64,000 nucleotides of DNA from CAVSJA01 sp963728145 (GCA_963728145.1 CAVSJA010000009.1:310001-374000); one strand, 5' to 3'. Counted from the stretch's first letter, positions 52,472 to 61,630 are shown. The notes: generated by a model from the sequence alone, not told the origin. Numbers and translations: made by a program.

Positions 52472-54022
52472 ATGGCCAACAGGTCTTCTGATACCTTATT
52501 TCAGCTTATCCGATCCCTCGAAAAATCGGAGAAAAGGCATTTTAAGCTCTACATCAAGCGAAGCTCTGCCCGCCAGGATCTGAAGATCGTCCGCCTCTTC
52601 GATGCCCTCGATAAGCTACCGGATTACGAAGAAAAGCTCTTGCTGAAAAAATTACCTGGAGTAACCAAGACTCAGCTATACAATTTAAAGACACATCTTT
52701 ATAAAGAGGTTTTGGCCAGTCTTCGACTGCTAAAGACGACAGATAATACAGATCTCCAACTTTCTGAACATCTCGACTATGCCCGGCTATTGTATAATAA
52801 GGGATTGAAACTCCAAAGTTTAAAGATCCTCGAAAAAGCGAAGGACCTGGCAAAGGCGAATCAAAAGTTTAATTTTCTTGCCCAGGTAATTTCATTGGAA
52901 AAGAAGATCGAAACGCTTCATATTACCCGGAGTTCTCTTGAAAAAACAGAATTGCTTTCGATCGAAGCGCTAAATATCAGCGGACATATTGACCGTGTGA
53001 CACGCTTGTCAAACCTTGCCCTACTTCTTTATCGCTGGTATGTAAAAAACGGACATGCTCGAAATGAACAGGATGAAGCAAGTCTCAAAGAATTTTTTTA
53101 TCAAAATATTCCTCCCGAAAATAATACGGTTCATGGTTTTTATGAGAACCTGTATTTATATCAAAGCTATTGCTGGTATGCATTCATTCGACAGGATTTT
53201 CTTTTGTACTATCGTTATGGTCAGAAATGGGTTGACCTCTTTGATCAGGAAGAATCGATGATCGCAGTTGAAACCGGGCATTTTGTAAAAGGAATGCATA
53301 ACCTGCTTAATGTTCACTTCGTACTCAGAAACTTTAGAGAGTTTGAAAAAACATTAAAACGTTTTGAAGCATTTGCGAAGAGCGATATAAGCAAGCAGCA
53401 CGATAATTTCCGAACGCATACATCTATTTATATAAACAGTGCCCGCATCAATCAACACCTGATGAAGGGTACATTCAAAGAAGGACTGGCGCTTGTACCC
53501 AAGATTGAGGAAAAGCTGGCTGAATATATATTGTATGTAGATCGTCATCGCATTCTTGTCTTCAATTATAAAATAGCAACCTTATTTTTTGGTGCGGGAA
53601 AATATGCACGGTCAATTGATTATTTGCAGAAGATCATCAATGGACCAATGGATCTTCGCATCGATCTGCAATGCTATTCAAGATTATTACACCTGATGGC
53701 GCATTATGAGTTGGGTAATACAGAAATCATCGAGTCGCTAACCAAATCTGTCTATCGCTTTATGGCGAGAATGGAAAACCTAACTATTGTTGAAGAAGAG
53801 ATGTTTCGATTCCTACGGAACTCATTATTGATCTCGCCAAAGGAATTAAAACCGGAACTCGAAAAATTCCTGTACAAGATCAAGCATCTTCAAAAGAATC
53901 GCACCGAAACAAGATCCTTCGCTTATCTGGACATTATTTCCTGGGTAGAAAGCAAAGTGATCGCCAAACCGATGAGTGAAGTTATTAATGAAAAATACCG
54001 CAAGAGTAAAAGGAAAGCATGA
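52472..54022 (+). CDS. Conserved-looking helical repeat protein, unknown function
   Basis: A 516-residue soluble protein composed almost wholly of helices. The start SSDTLFQLIRSLEKSEKRHFKLYIKR, then helix pairs such as LSEHLDYARLLYNKGLKLQSLKILEKAKDLA, looks like TPR-type repeats across about 95-400. The C-terminus is basic (EKYRKSKRKA). No catalytic motif stands out, so a scaffold or protein-interaction role is the reasonable guess. I do not know a family name. It converges on the choice-of-anchor-I gene, with a repeat tract filling the gap. Confidence 0.65.
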   Translation: MANRSSDTLFQLIRSLEKSEKRHFKLYIKRSSARQDLKIVRLFDALDKLPDYEEKLLLKKLPGVTKTQLYNLKTHLYKEVLASLRLLKTTDNTDLQLSEHLDYARLLYNKGLKLQSLKILEKAKDLAKANQKFNFLAQVISLEKKIETLHITRSSLEKTELLSIEALNISGHIDRVTRLSNLALLLYRWYVKNGHARNEQDEASLKEFFYQNIPPENNTVHGFYENLYLYQSYCWYAFIRQDFLLYYRYGQKWVDLFDQEESMIAVETGHFVKGMHNLLNVHFVLRNFREFEKTLKRFEAFAKSDISKQHDNFRTHTSIYINSARINQHLMKGTFKEGLALVPKIEEKLAEYILYVDRHRILVFNYKIATLFFGAGKYARSIDYLQKIINGPMDLRIDLQCYSRLLHLMAHYELGNTEIIESLTKSVYRFMARMENLTIVEEEMFRFLRNSLLISPKELKPELEKFLYKIKHLQKNRTETRSFAYLDIISWVESKVIAKPMSEVINEKYRKSKRKA

Positions 54023-54058
54023 TGCTGGAATAGTAGCACCGGTCTTCACATTCTACTG

Positions 54059-54189
54059 TTCCTTCGTTCTTCTGTTCCTCTGTTCTTCTGTTCCTCTGTT
54101 CCTCTGTTCCTCTGTTCTTCTGTTCTTCTGTTCTTCCGTTCTTCTGTTCCTCTGTTCTTCTGTTCTTCTGTTCTTCTGTTCTTCTGTTC
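54059..54189. repeat. 8-bp tandem tract CTGTTCYT
   Basis: About sixteen head-to-tail copies of CTGTTCCT or CTGTTCTT fill the space between two convergent genes. The plus strand is almost purine-free apart from one G per unit. The tract reaches the TGA stop of the minus-strand gene. Unlike other repeats here I see no inverted partner. Confidence 0.9.
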
Positions 54190-55681
54190 AATTCGTCTGA
54201 TAAACCTTTATCGTTCCATCTCCTTCACTACTCACAACCAACAAACTTTTCCTCGTTGGACTTTCCTTCGCTGGTATGAATAATAAACCTTCGGGAGCAT
54301 CGCCGGTTGTCATTATCTTAATGAACTTTGGATTCGCGGGATTGCTCACGTCATATAAGGCAACAGCATCAGCTCGTTCCATACCAACAAATGCGATCGG
54401 TTTTTTGCCGACCCAACCAAGAGTTATTGCCTCAGCTTCGACACCTTTATCATCGCTGCGACCATCATCGTATTTCGAAATGCCAATTGCTTTTTCTTCA
54501 AGTTCTTTTTTGCTATCGAAGACCAAATTTCCATTATGACCATTCCAAACGCTGAATGATCTTGAGCCGAAGGAATACAGCTCGTCAAAATCTCCATCAC
54601 CATCTGTATCACCGAGTGTAGAGGTAATATTCAATCTCCCCAATTTTGGATCTGTCTTTAATGTAGCATCTGGAAAAGCGGTAGGATCGAGGCTGATATC
54701 TTTCACCCGTCTTGTTTCATTAAATCCTGCCCACTCACGTTGATCGCCTTCGTTGGCAGTAAACAGATAGGGAAAACCGTGGTCTTCCAATACTGCAATT
54801 GCATCGGGTTCATACATACCTTTTACTGGCCAGGCAGCATGAAGGATAGCTCCGTCTCTGTCGCTTGGATCTACACCACTCGTTTCGATGTTATAATTCT
54901 TGAACCCAAGAGGAAATAGATGCGTGATCCGCTTTGATCGAATATCAATCTTAGCGATGGCATTATTTTCCTGAAGTGTGACCCATGCGGTTCTCGAATC
55001 CCATGAAATAGTCAGGTACTCTGGCTCCATATCCTGCGCAAAACTTGCATTTGGACCAAAGAACCGAAGTCCTTTAGCCTTTAATGCAACAACCTGTGAA
55101 GCGAAACTTCCGAAATCAAGATTTGTTACTGCATAATCATCTTTTACAGAAATAATAGAAACCGTTCCTAATGGATCAATTGTGTAAGCATCATTGGGCT
55201 CACCTTCATTTGCGGTAAGAATATGTTTACCGTCGTGCGTATAGGTGATCATATCGGGCAATGCACCAACCGTAACTTGCTTCACAAAGGAATGATCAGA
55301 AGTTTTAAAAACCACAACAGAACCATTATCTGTTTTCACAAATCCTTCCACGGCAGCAGCGACTTTGCTATCGTGCACAGCAACACTATTTACGACTCCG
55401 CCATAAGGACTTATATCAATAAATCCAATCGGCGTCGGCGTTGCGGGATTAGAAAGGTCGATGATGTCAATTTTTGTTACCGCACCGCTATTAGTAACGG
55501 TAAAGAGTTTGTTTGTCTTTGGATCGAATGCAGAGATCTCAGCAGCCCCGGCTTCACCGATGTCAAAGCTGCCGATCTCGGTGAATGTCGTTGCATCTTC
55601 ATGAATAAACTCATGATCGATCTTTTCGCAGGTTGCTAATAAAAAACCAAACGATACTAATAGAAGGGATTTAGTCTTCAT
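54188..55681 (-). CDS. Choice-of-anchor I family beta-propeller lipoprotein
   Basis: A 497-residue lipoprotein (signal ending LLATC, Cys18). The rest is a beta propeller of the choice-of-anchor I type: EISAFDPKTNKLFTVTNSGAVTKIDIIDLSNP, GVVNSVAVHDSKVAAAVEG, MITYTHDGKHILTANEGEPND, PEYLTISWDSRTAWVTLQENNAIAKID and EGLLFIPAKESPTRKSLLVVSSEGDGTIKVYQ. A DTDGDGDFDEL stretch near 370 looks like a calcium-binding loop. Such proteins are cell-surface or periplasmic, some fused to phosphatase domains; here the propeller stands alone. The function is not established. Confidence 0.85.
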   Translation of the reverse strand: MKTKSLLLVSFGFLLATCEKIDHEFIHEDATTFTEIGSFDIGEAGAAEISAFDPKTNKLFTVTNSGAVTKIDIIDLSNPATPTPIGFIDISPYGGVVNSVAVHDSKVAAAVEGFVKTDNGSVVVFKTSDHSFVKQVTVGALPDMITYTHDGKHILTANEGEPNDAYTIDPLGTVSIISVKDDYAVTNLDFGSFASQVVALKAKGLRFFGPNASFAQDMEPEYLTISWDSRTAWVTLQENNAIAKIDIRSKRITHLFPLGFKNYNIETSGVDPSDRDGAILHAAWPVKGMYEPDAIAVLEDHGFPYLFTANEGDQREWAGFNETRRVKDISLDPTAFPDATLKTDPKLGRLNITSTLGDTDGDGDFDELYSFGSRSFSVWNGHNGNLVFDSKKELEEKAIGISKYDDGRSDDKGVEAEAITLGWVGKKPIAFVGMERADAVALYDVSNPANPKFIKIMTTGDAPEGLLFIPAKESPTRKSLLVVSSEGDGTIKVYQTN

Positions 55682-55827
55682 GCTGCAGTTGTTTTGGGTA
55701 AGCTGCGAAGATTAGACCCGAATGTTAAGGGAATGTGATGGGATTATTATGGAATTGTTAGGTCGGGAACTTGAGGTACCAAATTGGTACCTCAAGTTTT
55801 ATACAAATCAATAAACAGTCGATGATA

Positions 55828-56340
55828 TTATCTCCTCCTATCACTCGCTGGCACTGGTGCCGCCGGCATATCCGAATTAAAAATATCCCTGAACGCCTTC
55901 CATTTTCCATCTTCCTGTTTCCAAAACACGAGAAATTTCCCTTTATCTATTACCGCTCCTTTATCATCGCTTATAGTAAAAGTTCCTTCTTCACCAACCA
56001 AATCCTTTCCTCCCCAAACATCAGCCACCTCAAATTTGACATTCTTTATTCCCATTTTGAAAACTTCATTCGCAAAGCTGGTGATGCCAGCCGTACCACT
56101 CATTGCTGGCATGTTTGCAGGCATGATCTTCGCGTCGGAAGTATATAACGCGGCGAGGGCAACCGAATCACCCGCCGCGATGGCAGCTGACAATCGGTTG
56201 TTAGATGCGACAATTGAATCTTTTACAGCCGCCAAATTGAATGATTCCGCAGCAGCTGTTTCGGTTTTGGGTTCTTCTGCCTGATTGCAGGCGAATAGCA
56301 TCAGCGCGATAAGCGCCGAGGGCATAAGCAGTTGTTTCAT
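55828..56340 (-). CDS. Lipoprotein with SnoaL/DUF4440-like domain
   Basis: A 170-residue lipoprotein: signal MKQLLMPSALIALMLFAC with Cys18, an acidic linker, then an NTF2-like domain (about 35-155) with VKDSIVASNNRLSAAIAAGDSVALAALYTSDAKIMPANMP, a classic start for this fold, and KGKFLVFWKQEDGKWKAFRDIFNSD at the end. It resembles ketosteroid-isomerase-like proteins without clear catalytic assignment. It shares fold and export route with the gene at 3344-3775. Its C-terminus is basic (SDRRR). Confidence 0.82.
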   Translation of the reverse strand: MKQLLMPSALIALMLFACNQAEEPKTETAAAESFNLAAVKDSIVASNNRLSAAIAAGDSVALAALYTSDAKIMPANMPAMSGTAGITSFANEVFKMGIKNVKFEVADVWGGKDLVGEEGTFTISDDKGAVIDKGKFLVFWKQEDGKWKAFRDIFNSDMPAAPVPASDRRR

Positions 56341-56440
56341 ATAAATAATTTGTAAAAAGGTACAGAAAGTTTTAGCAGAAAAAATTCCTTTCTTTCTGAT
56401 ATTTATTTACTTAGCTCACTTATTTTTATACCCCGGCTGG

Positions 56441-56460
56441 CCCCGGACTTTGATCCGGGG
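56441..56460. repeat. Hairpin CCCCGGA / TCCGGGG
   Basis: A perfect 7-bp stem around CTTTGA; a related CCCGGGTCAAGCCCGGG element is at 56755-56771, just ahead of the helicase start. They frame the tiny gene at 56508-56666. Confidence 0.5.
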
Positions 56461-56507
56461 CAACTTTCCGGCACGAATCTTTGTCTATAAAAATAAATTC
56501 CTGAGTC

Positions 56508-56666
56508 ATGTCGCTGTTCAATAATAACAAGAAGAAAAAAGACGGTAAATCCGGTAAAATTCAACCGCCCAAACCTGGACTGCAATCTCCCAATAAAGGC
56601 AAAGGCGCCTCAAAGAATATTGCTAAGAACCACCGAATGACTGGTGGATCTCAACGCGGGTCCTAA
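56508..56666 (+). CDS. Tiny basic protein (52 residues)
   Basis: An ORF, MSLFNNNKKKKDGKSGKIQP onward, strongly basic and Gly/Asn/Pro-rich, with GASKNIAKNHRMTGGSQRGS at the end. It looks disordered and could bind nucleic acid or ribosomes. No family is recognised. It is placed between GC-rich hairpins and shows normal codon use, so I consider it likely real. Confidence 0.55.
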   Translation: MSLFNNNKKKKDGKSGKIQPPKPGLQSPNKGKGASKNIAKNHRMTGGSQRGS

Positions 56667-56782
56667 GCCTCAGCCCCTGTTCCTATATATTTTTCAACAG
56701 CAGAATTCCTGCCGGGTCTTAGTGTAAATTGCAGACTCTGCCCGATCCCGGGTCAAGCCCGGGAGGGAAAGTTTTATTGAAT

Positions 56783-59287
56783 ATGAGAGATTATTTACAG
56801 GAACTGAACGATAGACAGCGGGAAGCGGTTTTGCACATGAACGGGCCGATCATGATTGTCGCCGGTGCAGGAAGTGGAAAGACAAAAGTTCTAACTACCC
56901 GTATCGCCCACCTGATGGCGAACGGCGTGGATTCGTTCAATATACTCGCGCTGACTTTTACCAATAAGGCTGCTAAGGAAATGAAGGCAAGGGTGGAAAA
57001 GATTCTTGGCAACAATGAGGCCCGGAATCTTTATATCGGAACCTTCCATAGTGTATTCGCTCGCATACTTCGAAGCGAAGCGCATAACCTGGGTTACCCA
57101 AACAATTTCACCATTTATGATACCGATGATGCAAAATCGGTGGTCAAAACAGTGGTGAATGAACTTAACCTCGACGATAAACATTACAAACCAAATACTG
57201 TTTACAACCGGATCTCCGGAGCAAAGAATGCATTGGTGGGACCGGCAGAATATGCCAATGACTATTATATCCAGCAAGAAGACATGCGAGCCAATCGCCC
57301 GGCAATGGCGCAAATCTATTCTGCATACTGCGCTCGTTGCTTCAAGAATGGAGCAATGGACTTCGATGACCTGTTGTTAAAATTTTATGAACTGTTAAAG
57401 AATTTTCCCGACCGTCTTCATAAATACCAGCATAAATTCAAATACATCCTTATTGATGAATACCAGGATACCAATCCTGCTCAATACGAGATCATCAAAC
57501 TATTGGGAGCTGCATTCGAAAATGTTTGCGTGGTAGGAGATGATGCGCAAAGTATTTACAGCTTTCGGGGAGCAACAATTCAAAACATTCTCCAGTTCCA
57601 AAAAGATTATGATGATGTAAGCATCGTCAAGCTGGAACAGAATTACCGGAGCACACAAAGCATACTCAATGTTGCGAATGAAATAATCAAGAACAATAAG
57701 GGACAAATTCCAAAAGCGCTTTGGACAGAAAACCCTGAAGGAGAAAAGATCCGCCTCGTTCGTACAATGACCGATAATGAAGAAGGGAGATTTGTTGCAG
57801 ACACCATCCAGGAACAAAAACTAAGGAATCATTTTTTCAATAAGGATTTTGCTGTTTTATATCGCACCAATGCACAGAGCCGTGCATTTGAAGAAAGCCT
57901 GCGCAGGATGAATATTCCGTACACGATTTACGGAGGCATTAGTTTCTATCAACGAAAGGAGATTAAGGATGTGCTCGCTTACCTGCGCATTATTGTGAAC
58001 CCGAGAGATGAAGAATCGCTGAAAAGAATAATTAATTTCCCTGCAAGAGGTATTGGCAAGACAACAATTGACAAAACAATTCTGCAGGCCAATGACAATA
58101 AGATCTCAATGTGGGAAGTGCTTGTCAATGCTTCCCGCTATGGATTTAAAGCCGGTACTCTTGAAGCGATCGATGGATTTGTAACGATGATCAAAAGCTT
58201 TGCCAGCATGCTCCAAACCAAAAATGCTTATGAAGTAGCTGTGCATGTAGGAAAGCAAACGAATATCATTAAAGAACTCTTCAATGACAAAAGCACGGAG
58301 GGTGTTGCACGTTATGAAAACATTCAGGAATTATTGAATAGTATTAAGGAGTGGGTGGATGATGTACAGAATAGAAGTATGATTGATGAGGAAGGGGTTA
58401 TTCTTGCCTTTCCCTCCCCGCGCCCCAGCGGGGACCCGCCTCGGAGCGGGGACCCCCCTATGGAAGGAATATCAGGAAAGCTTACAACAAATCCGCAAGA
58501 AACTTTATTTACTGAAGAACCCAGCGCCGCGCCTCCTGTTCCTGTTACAGCTGAAAGTAAACTAGGCGCTATTAGTTTGGGCACTTATCTGCAACAGATC
58601 ACGCTACTCACCGACGCGGATGAAAAGGATGCAAATGCAGACACGGTAAAAATGATGACCATCCATGCTGCAAAGGGATTGGAATTTCCAGTTGTGTTTG
58701 TTGGGGGAGTTGAAGAAATGCTTTTTCCAAATGCATTAAGCATTAATACAAGGGAAGAACTGGAAGAAGAAAGGCGTTTGTTTTATGTGGCAATCACTCG
58801 TGCAAAGACGCGCTTATGGTTATCCTATGCCAATGCCCGTTACCGTTTTGGTTCTCTTGTACAAAACGAACCCAGCCGTTTTCTAAGTGAAATCCCGGAA
58901 GACCATCTTGATCGCAGCTTTGCCGGAGGTGGGGCAAGAAATCAAGGCTCAGGATGGGCAACAGGATCTGCGTTTGAAAGAATGAATAGAGGATTCGAAA
59001 CAACAATAGGCAATAGGCAACAGACAAATGGCGACACTAAACCGTCTTACATCACTCCAAGGCCCAAAACACAAACAAAAGAACATATTCCCTCAGCAGA
59101 TTTTACTCCAAGTGATACAAGCAATCTTCAGGCTGGTCAAAAAGTGGAGCATCAAAAATTCGGTTACGGCACCGTTACAAATGTTGAAGGAAGTAATCAC
59201 AACCCAATTGCTACAGTGCTGTTTGAGTTGAATGGGGAGAAGAAGATAATGTTGAATTACGCGAAACTGAGGATAGTGGAGGGTTGA
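56783..59287 (+). CDS. UvrD/PcrA family ATP-dependent DNA helicase
   Basis: An SF1A 3'-5' helicase of 834 residues, of the UvrD/PcrA type that unwinds DNA in repair. Walker A is AGAGSGKT (27-34), Walker B LIDEYQDTNPAQYEI (about 225), then DDAQSIYSFRGA, LEQNYRSTQSIL, and MTIHAAKGLEFPVVFVGG and VAITRAK near the C-terminus. The ATG at 56783 opens the conserved domain. Two stretches look foreign. A Pro/Gly/Ser insert (about residue 540-555) is encoded by a GC-rich palindrome. The C-terminal TTIGNRQQTNG is encoded by CAATAGG repeats. The last Gly and the stop lie in a REP-like element. Confidence 0.93.
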   Translation: MRDYLQELNDRQREAVLHMNGPIMIVAGAGSGKTKVLTTRIAHLMANGVDSFNILALTFTNKAAKEMKARVEKILGNNEARNLYIGTFHSVFARILRSEAHNLGYPNNFTIYDTDDAKSVVKTVVNELNLDDKHYKPNTVYNRISGAKNALVGPAEYANDYYIQQEDMRANRPAMAQIYSAYCARCFKNGAMDFDDLLLKFYELLKNFPDRLHKYQHKFKYILIDEYQDTNPAQYEIIKLLGAAFENVCVVGDDAQSIYSFRGATIQNILQFQKDYDDVSIVKLEQNYRSTQSILNVANEIIKNNKGQIPKALWTENPEGEKIRLVRTMTDNEEGRFVADTIQEQKLRNHFFNKDFAVLYRTNAQSRAFEESLRRMNIPYTIYGGISFYQRKEIKDVLAYLRIIVNPRDEESLKRIINFPARGIGKTTIDKTILQANDNKISMWEVLVNASRYGFKAGTLEAIDGFVTMIKSFASMLQTKNAYEVAVHVGKQTNIIKELFNDKSTEGVARYENIQELLNSIKEWVDDVQNRSMIDEEGVILAFPSPRPSGDPPRSGDPPMEGISGKLTTNPQETLFTEEPSAAPPVPVTAESKLGAISLGTYLQQITLLTDADEKDANADTVKMMTIHAAKGLEFPVVFVGGVEEMLFPNALSINTREELEEERRLFYVAITRAKTRLWLSYANARYRFGSLVQNEPSRFLSEIPEDHLDRSFAGGGARNQGSGWATGSAFERMNRGFETTIGNRQQTNGDTKPSYITPRPKTQTKEHIPSADFTPSDTSNLQAGQKVEHQKFGYGTVTNVEGSNHNPIATVLFELNGEKKIMLNYAKLRIVEG
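58414..58457. repeat. GC-rich palindromic insert inside the helicase gene
   Basis: CCCCGC and GCGGGG stems, plus two copies of AGCGGGGACC 18 bp apart, encode FPSPRPSGDPPRSGDPP in frame. The composition is far from that of the flanking codons. The unit length of 18 keeps the reading frame. Confidence 0.65.
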
Positions 59288-59418
59288 AAACCCTTCCAGG
59301 GTTTTCAACCTTGCCCTGACCGCGTCTCCGAATTTTCTCTAATGCCAGTAGAACTTCCAATTAGCTCATGCCGACTTCCCTAAATTAAAGGTCTTCAACC
59401 CTTGAAGGGTTGAAGACC
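59282..59418. repeat. Two REP-like palindromes upstream of RAYT 2
   Basis: The first, at 59282-59310, is GGTTGAAAACCCTT then CCAGGGTTTTCAACC, followed by TTGCCCTGAC. The second, at 59390-59418, is GGTCTTCAACCCTTGAAGGG then TTGAAGACC. They precede the transposase gene by 110-240 bp. The region between, and up to 59528, has no gene. Confidence 0.88.
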
Positions 59419-59528
59419 GGGTTTGCGACCCCATTCACCGTTTTTTCACCATTTTAAAAAAGAAAAATCACATTTTAAATCGTCAAAACACGTTGGAATC
59501 AGCATTCGGGTAACGATACCTTTAACCC

Positions 59529-60125
59529 ATGCCGATAAATATTAAGTATCTCGCAAGGTTTGGGGCTGGGGAGTTTTATCACATTTACAATAGATCTCCG
59601 TCAAATAGAAAACTATTCATGTACCCTGACAATTATTTTTATTTCCTGGATGTTATTAAGAGGCATCTTCAAGGTTCATTAGATTTTCTAAGCTATTGCT
59701 TGATTCCAAATCATTTCCACTTGTTTGCTCAGGTAAAGAATTTGTTCAGTCCATCAGATGATGTTCATAAAATAGTTTCGGAACAATTTAGACGTGCTTT
59801 TATTACCTATGCGAATGCTTTTAATAAAAAATACCAATCGCATGGCCCTTTGTTTACAAGTCCATTTAGAAGAATTCTGGTGGATTCGCCTAACTATTTT
59901 AAAGATGTAATTCGTTACGTCCATCAAAATCCAGTACATCATAGCGTGCACGCGGATTTTCAGACCTATAGATTCAGCTCTTATAGCAGTTTCTTAAGCG
60001 ACAAAACAACCTTGCTTCAGAGAGATCTTGTTTTCGATCAGTTTGGTGGGAAGGAAAACTTCATCAAGTTTCATGAATTAGAGCAGAAGTCGTACGTGGA
60101 GTTTCCGTTTTATTGTGAGGAGTAG
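59529..60125 (+). CDS. REP-associated tyrosine transposase (RAYT 2)
   Basis: A second Y1-type transposase, 198 residues, only distantly like RAYT 1. The HUH motif is His62-Phe-His64 (IPNHFHLF) and the likely nucleophile is Tyr130 in RYVHQNPVHHS. The N-terminal FGAGEFYHIYNRS and the internal YQSHGPLFTSPFRRILVD are typical of the subgroup found widely in Bacteroidota. It is flanked by two GGTTTTCAACCCT-type palindromes on each side, facing inwards and outwards. Dispersed copies of this palindrome across the window are plausible products of its activity. Confidence 0.9.
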   Translation: MPINIKYLARFGAGEFYHIYNRSPSNRKLFMYPDNYFYFLDVIKRHLQGSLDFLSYCLIPNHFHLFAQVKNLFSPSDDVHKIVSEQFRRAFITYANAFNKKYQSHGPLFTSPFRRILVDSPNYFKDVIRYVHQNPVHHSVHADFQTYRFSSYSSFLSDKTTLLQRDLVFDQFGGKENFIKFHELEQKSYVEFPFYCEE

Positions 60126-60137
60126 GGGAGATTTCAG

Positions 60138-60291
60138 AGGTTTTCATCCCTTCCAAGGATGAAAACCTTTAGTTACTTGCTCTTCGAAAAATGCGCTTAT
60201 TGAATATAAGTGCTCGGACGTTAGCTTATAATTGATGCTATTGTAAGACCTAATCAGGGCAAGGTTTTCAACCCTGGAAGGGTTGAAAACC
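60138..60291. repeat. Two REP-like palindromes downstream of RAYT 2
   Basis: The first, at 60138-60168, is AGGTTTTCATCC then AAGGATGAAAACCT around CTTCC. The second, at 60263-60291, is GGTTTTCAACCCTGGAAGGG then TTGAAAACC, preceded by TCAGGGCAA. Together with the upstream pair they bracket the transposase gene. Confidence 0.88.
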
Positions 60292-60300
60292 CCTTCACCA

Positions 60301-61365
60301 CTATTTTACCGGTGGCTCAAATGTCTTTACATCCATCGCAAAGTGCCTCGTCCTGGTTTGGTTCTGTTTGAATAATTCTTCCAGGCTTTCTGCAACCGCA
60401 CGAAGGCTTCTGCCATCGACTTCATCAAAATCATTCATAGCAAGCGCATCGGCTTCACGAATGGCGGCCTGGGGATCGTCGAGATAGATATAGATCTTCG
60501 CAAGGTTATAATAGCTCGCATAACGAAGCTTACGATCATCCTTACTTGAGCTGCTATACATTGTCTTAATCTTTTCAAAATATTCTATAGCAGGCTTCAT
60601 CTTCTCTTTCACTTTGTCTAATGGCTCATCCGCACTCATCAATACAATTGAACTGCGGAAACTGTTCCATGCTTTTTGATGACCATCATACTCAGGATGA
60701 CGTCTGTTGTTAAGTACCCAAAGAATATCATTTACCCGCTGAACCGTGTATCCATAATTATTATTCATTACAGAATTAAGATTTGAAATCGCCGAGTTAA
60801 CCAACTTTTTTGTAAGACCCGATTTCGTATCCATCAATTTATTATTGAACTGACTCAGCGCATCGTTGGAATTTTCATACTCGCCAGTCTTATATGTATT
60901 CTTATTATCCCTACTGTAAAGTGAGTAGTTGTCGAGGATAGTACTTCCTTTATAATCATACACCGTTGCCCTTGCACTAAATGTGTACGTCATCTCTACT
61001 GAGTACATCATCTTCTTTATTTCAACGCCTTGTTTGTCCTTCTTTACATCAAGCCTTTCTTTTGTTTCTGCTTTTTCAACGATAATATCATCAAGGATTG
61101 CAATGATGGTGATATGACCGGTACCGGGTACTCTTTTCAAACCCTCAATGTTTATACTTTCCATCATATAAGCCATATTTAACCCACCTTGTACCGAAGG
61201 CGCCGCTTCAATGCGAACATTGTAAGTTTTGTATGCCTCGTTCAATGGATCAGAAGGAAAATTGCGATAAGTGGCGGTGAAATTGAATTTGTCGAGGTCG
61301 ACGCGCTGCGCAGAGGCAAACGCAACGATATTCAATACAATCAGAGTAGAGATAAGCTTTTTCAT
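60301..61365 (-). CDS. Exported hypothetical protein with C-terminal helical region
   Basis: A 354-residue protein with a signal peptide (MKKLISTLIVLNIVAFASAQ). The N-terminal half is beta-rich (FNFTATYRNFPSDPL, KKMMYSVEMTYTFSARATVYDYKG). The C-terminal half is helical with a TPR-like look (YYNLAKIYIYLDDPQAAIREADALA). It could be a Bacteroidota outer-membrane-associated scaffold, but I do not recognise it. I took the start at 61365; 61371 would add two residues. The region 61366-61492 contains nothing I can name. Confidence 0.7.
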   Translation of the reverse strand: MKKLISTLIVLNIVAFASAQRVDLDKFNFTATYRNFPSDPLNEAYKTYNVRIEAAPSVQGGLNMAYMMESINIEGLKRVPGTGHITIIAILDDIIVEKAETKERLDVKKDKQGVEIKKMMYSVEMTYTFSARATVYDYKGSTILDNYSLYSRDNKNTYKTGEYENSNDALSQFNNKLMDTKSGLTKKLVNSAISNLNSVMNNNYGYTVQRVNDILWVLNNRRHPEYDGHQKAWNSFRSSIVLMSADEPLDKVKEKMKPAIEYFEKIKTMYSSSSKDDRKLRYASYYNLAKIYIYLDDPQAAIREADALAMNDFDEVDGRSLRAVAESLEELFKQNQTRTRHFAMDVKTFEPPVK

Positions 61366-61492
61366 ATTCATTGGATTTTGGAAAGTCCCCTCCCGGATAA
61401 GCCGCGACAGGGACGGCATTCCTAAAAACGGAAAATCCACGGTTTTAATTGTGCCTGGAATATAAAGGCCAAAGAGCTGAACAGCAGGCCCG

Positions 61493-61598
61493 CCCGGACG
61501 AATTTAATTTGACGACAAATGTCGACTCAAGTAGGTTCGGACGGGCCCGGACGAATTTAATTTGACCACAGGTGTTGACTTAAAAACGTTCGGACGGG
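61493..61598. repeat. 53-bp direct tandem repeat
   Basis: Two adjacent copies (61493-61545, 61546-61598) that begin CCCGGACGAATTTAATTTGA and end TTCGGACGGG, with about ten differences in the centre. Each copy's two ends are partly complementary. They lie just upstream of the promoter of the DUF2480 gene and could be binding sites or a small element. Confidence 0.8.
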
Positions 61599-61630
61599 AC
61601 CCTTTAACCGTAAGATATATGCCTGGGAGT

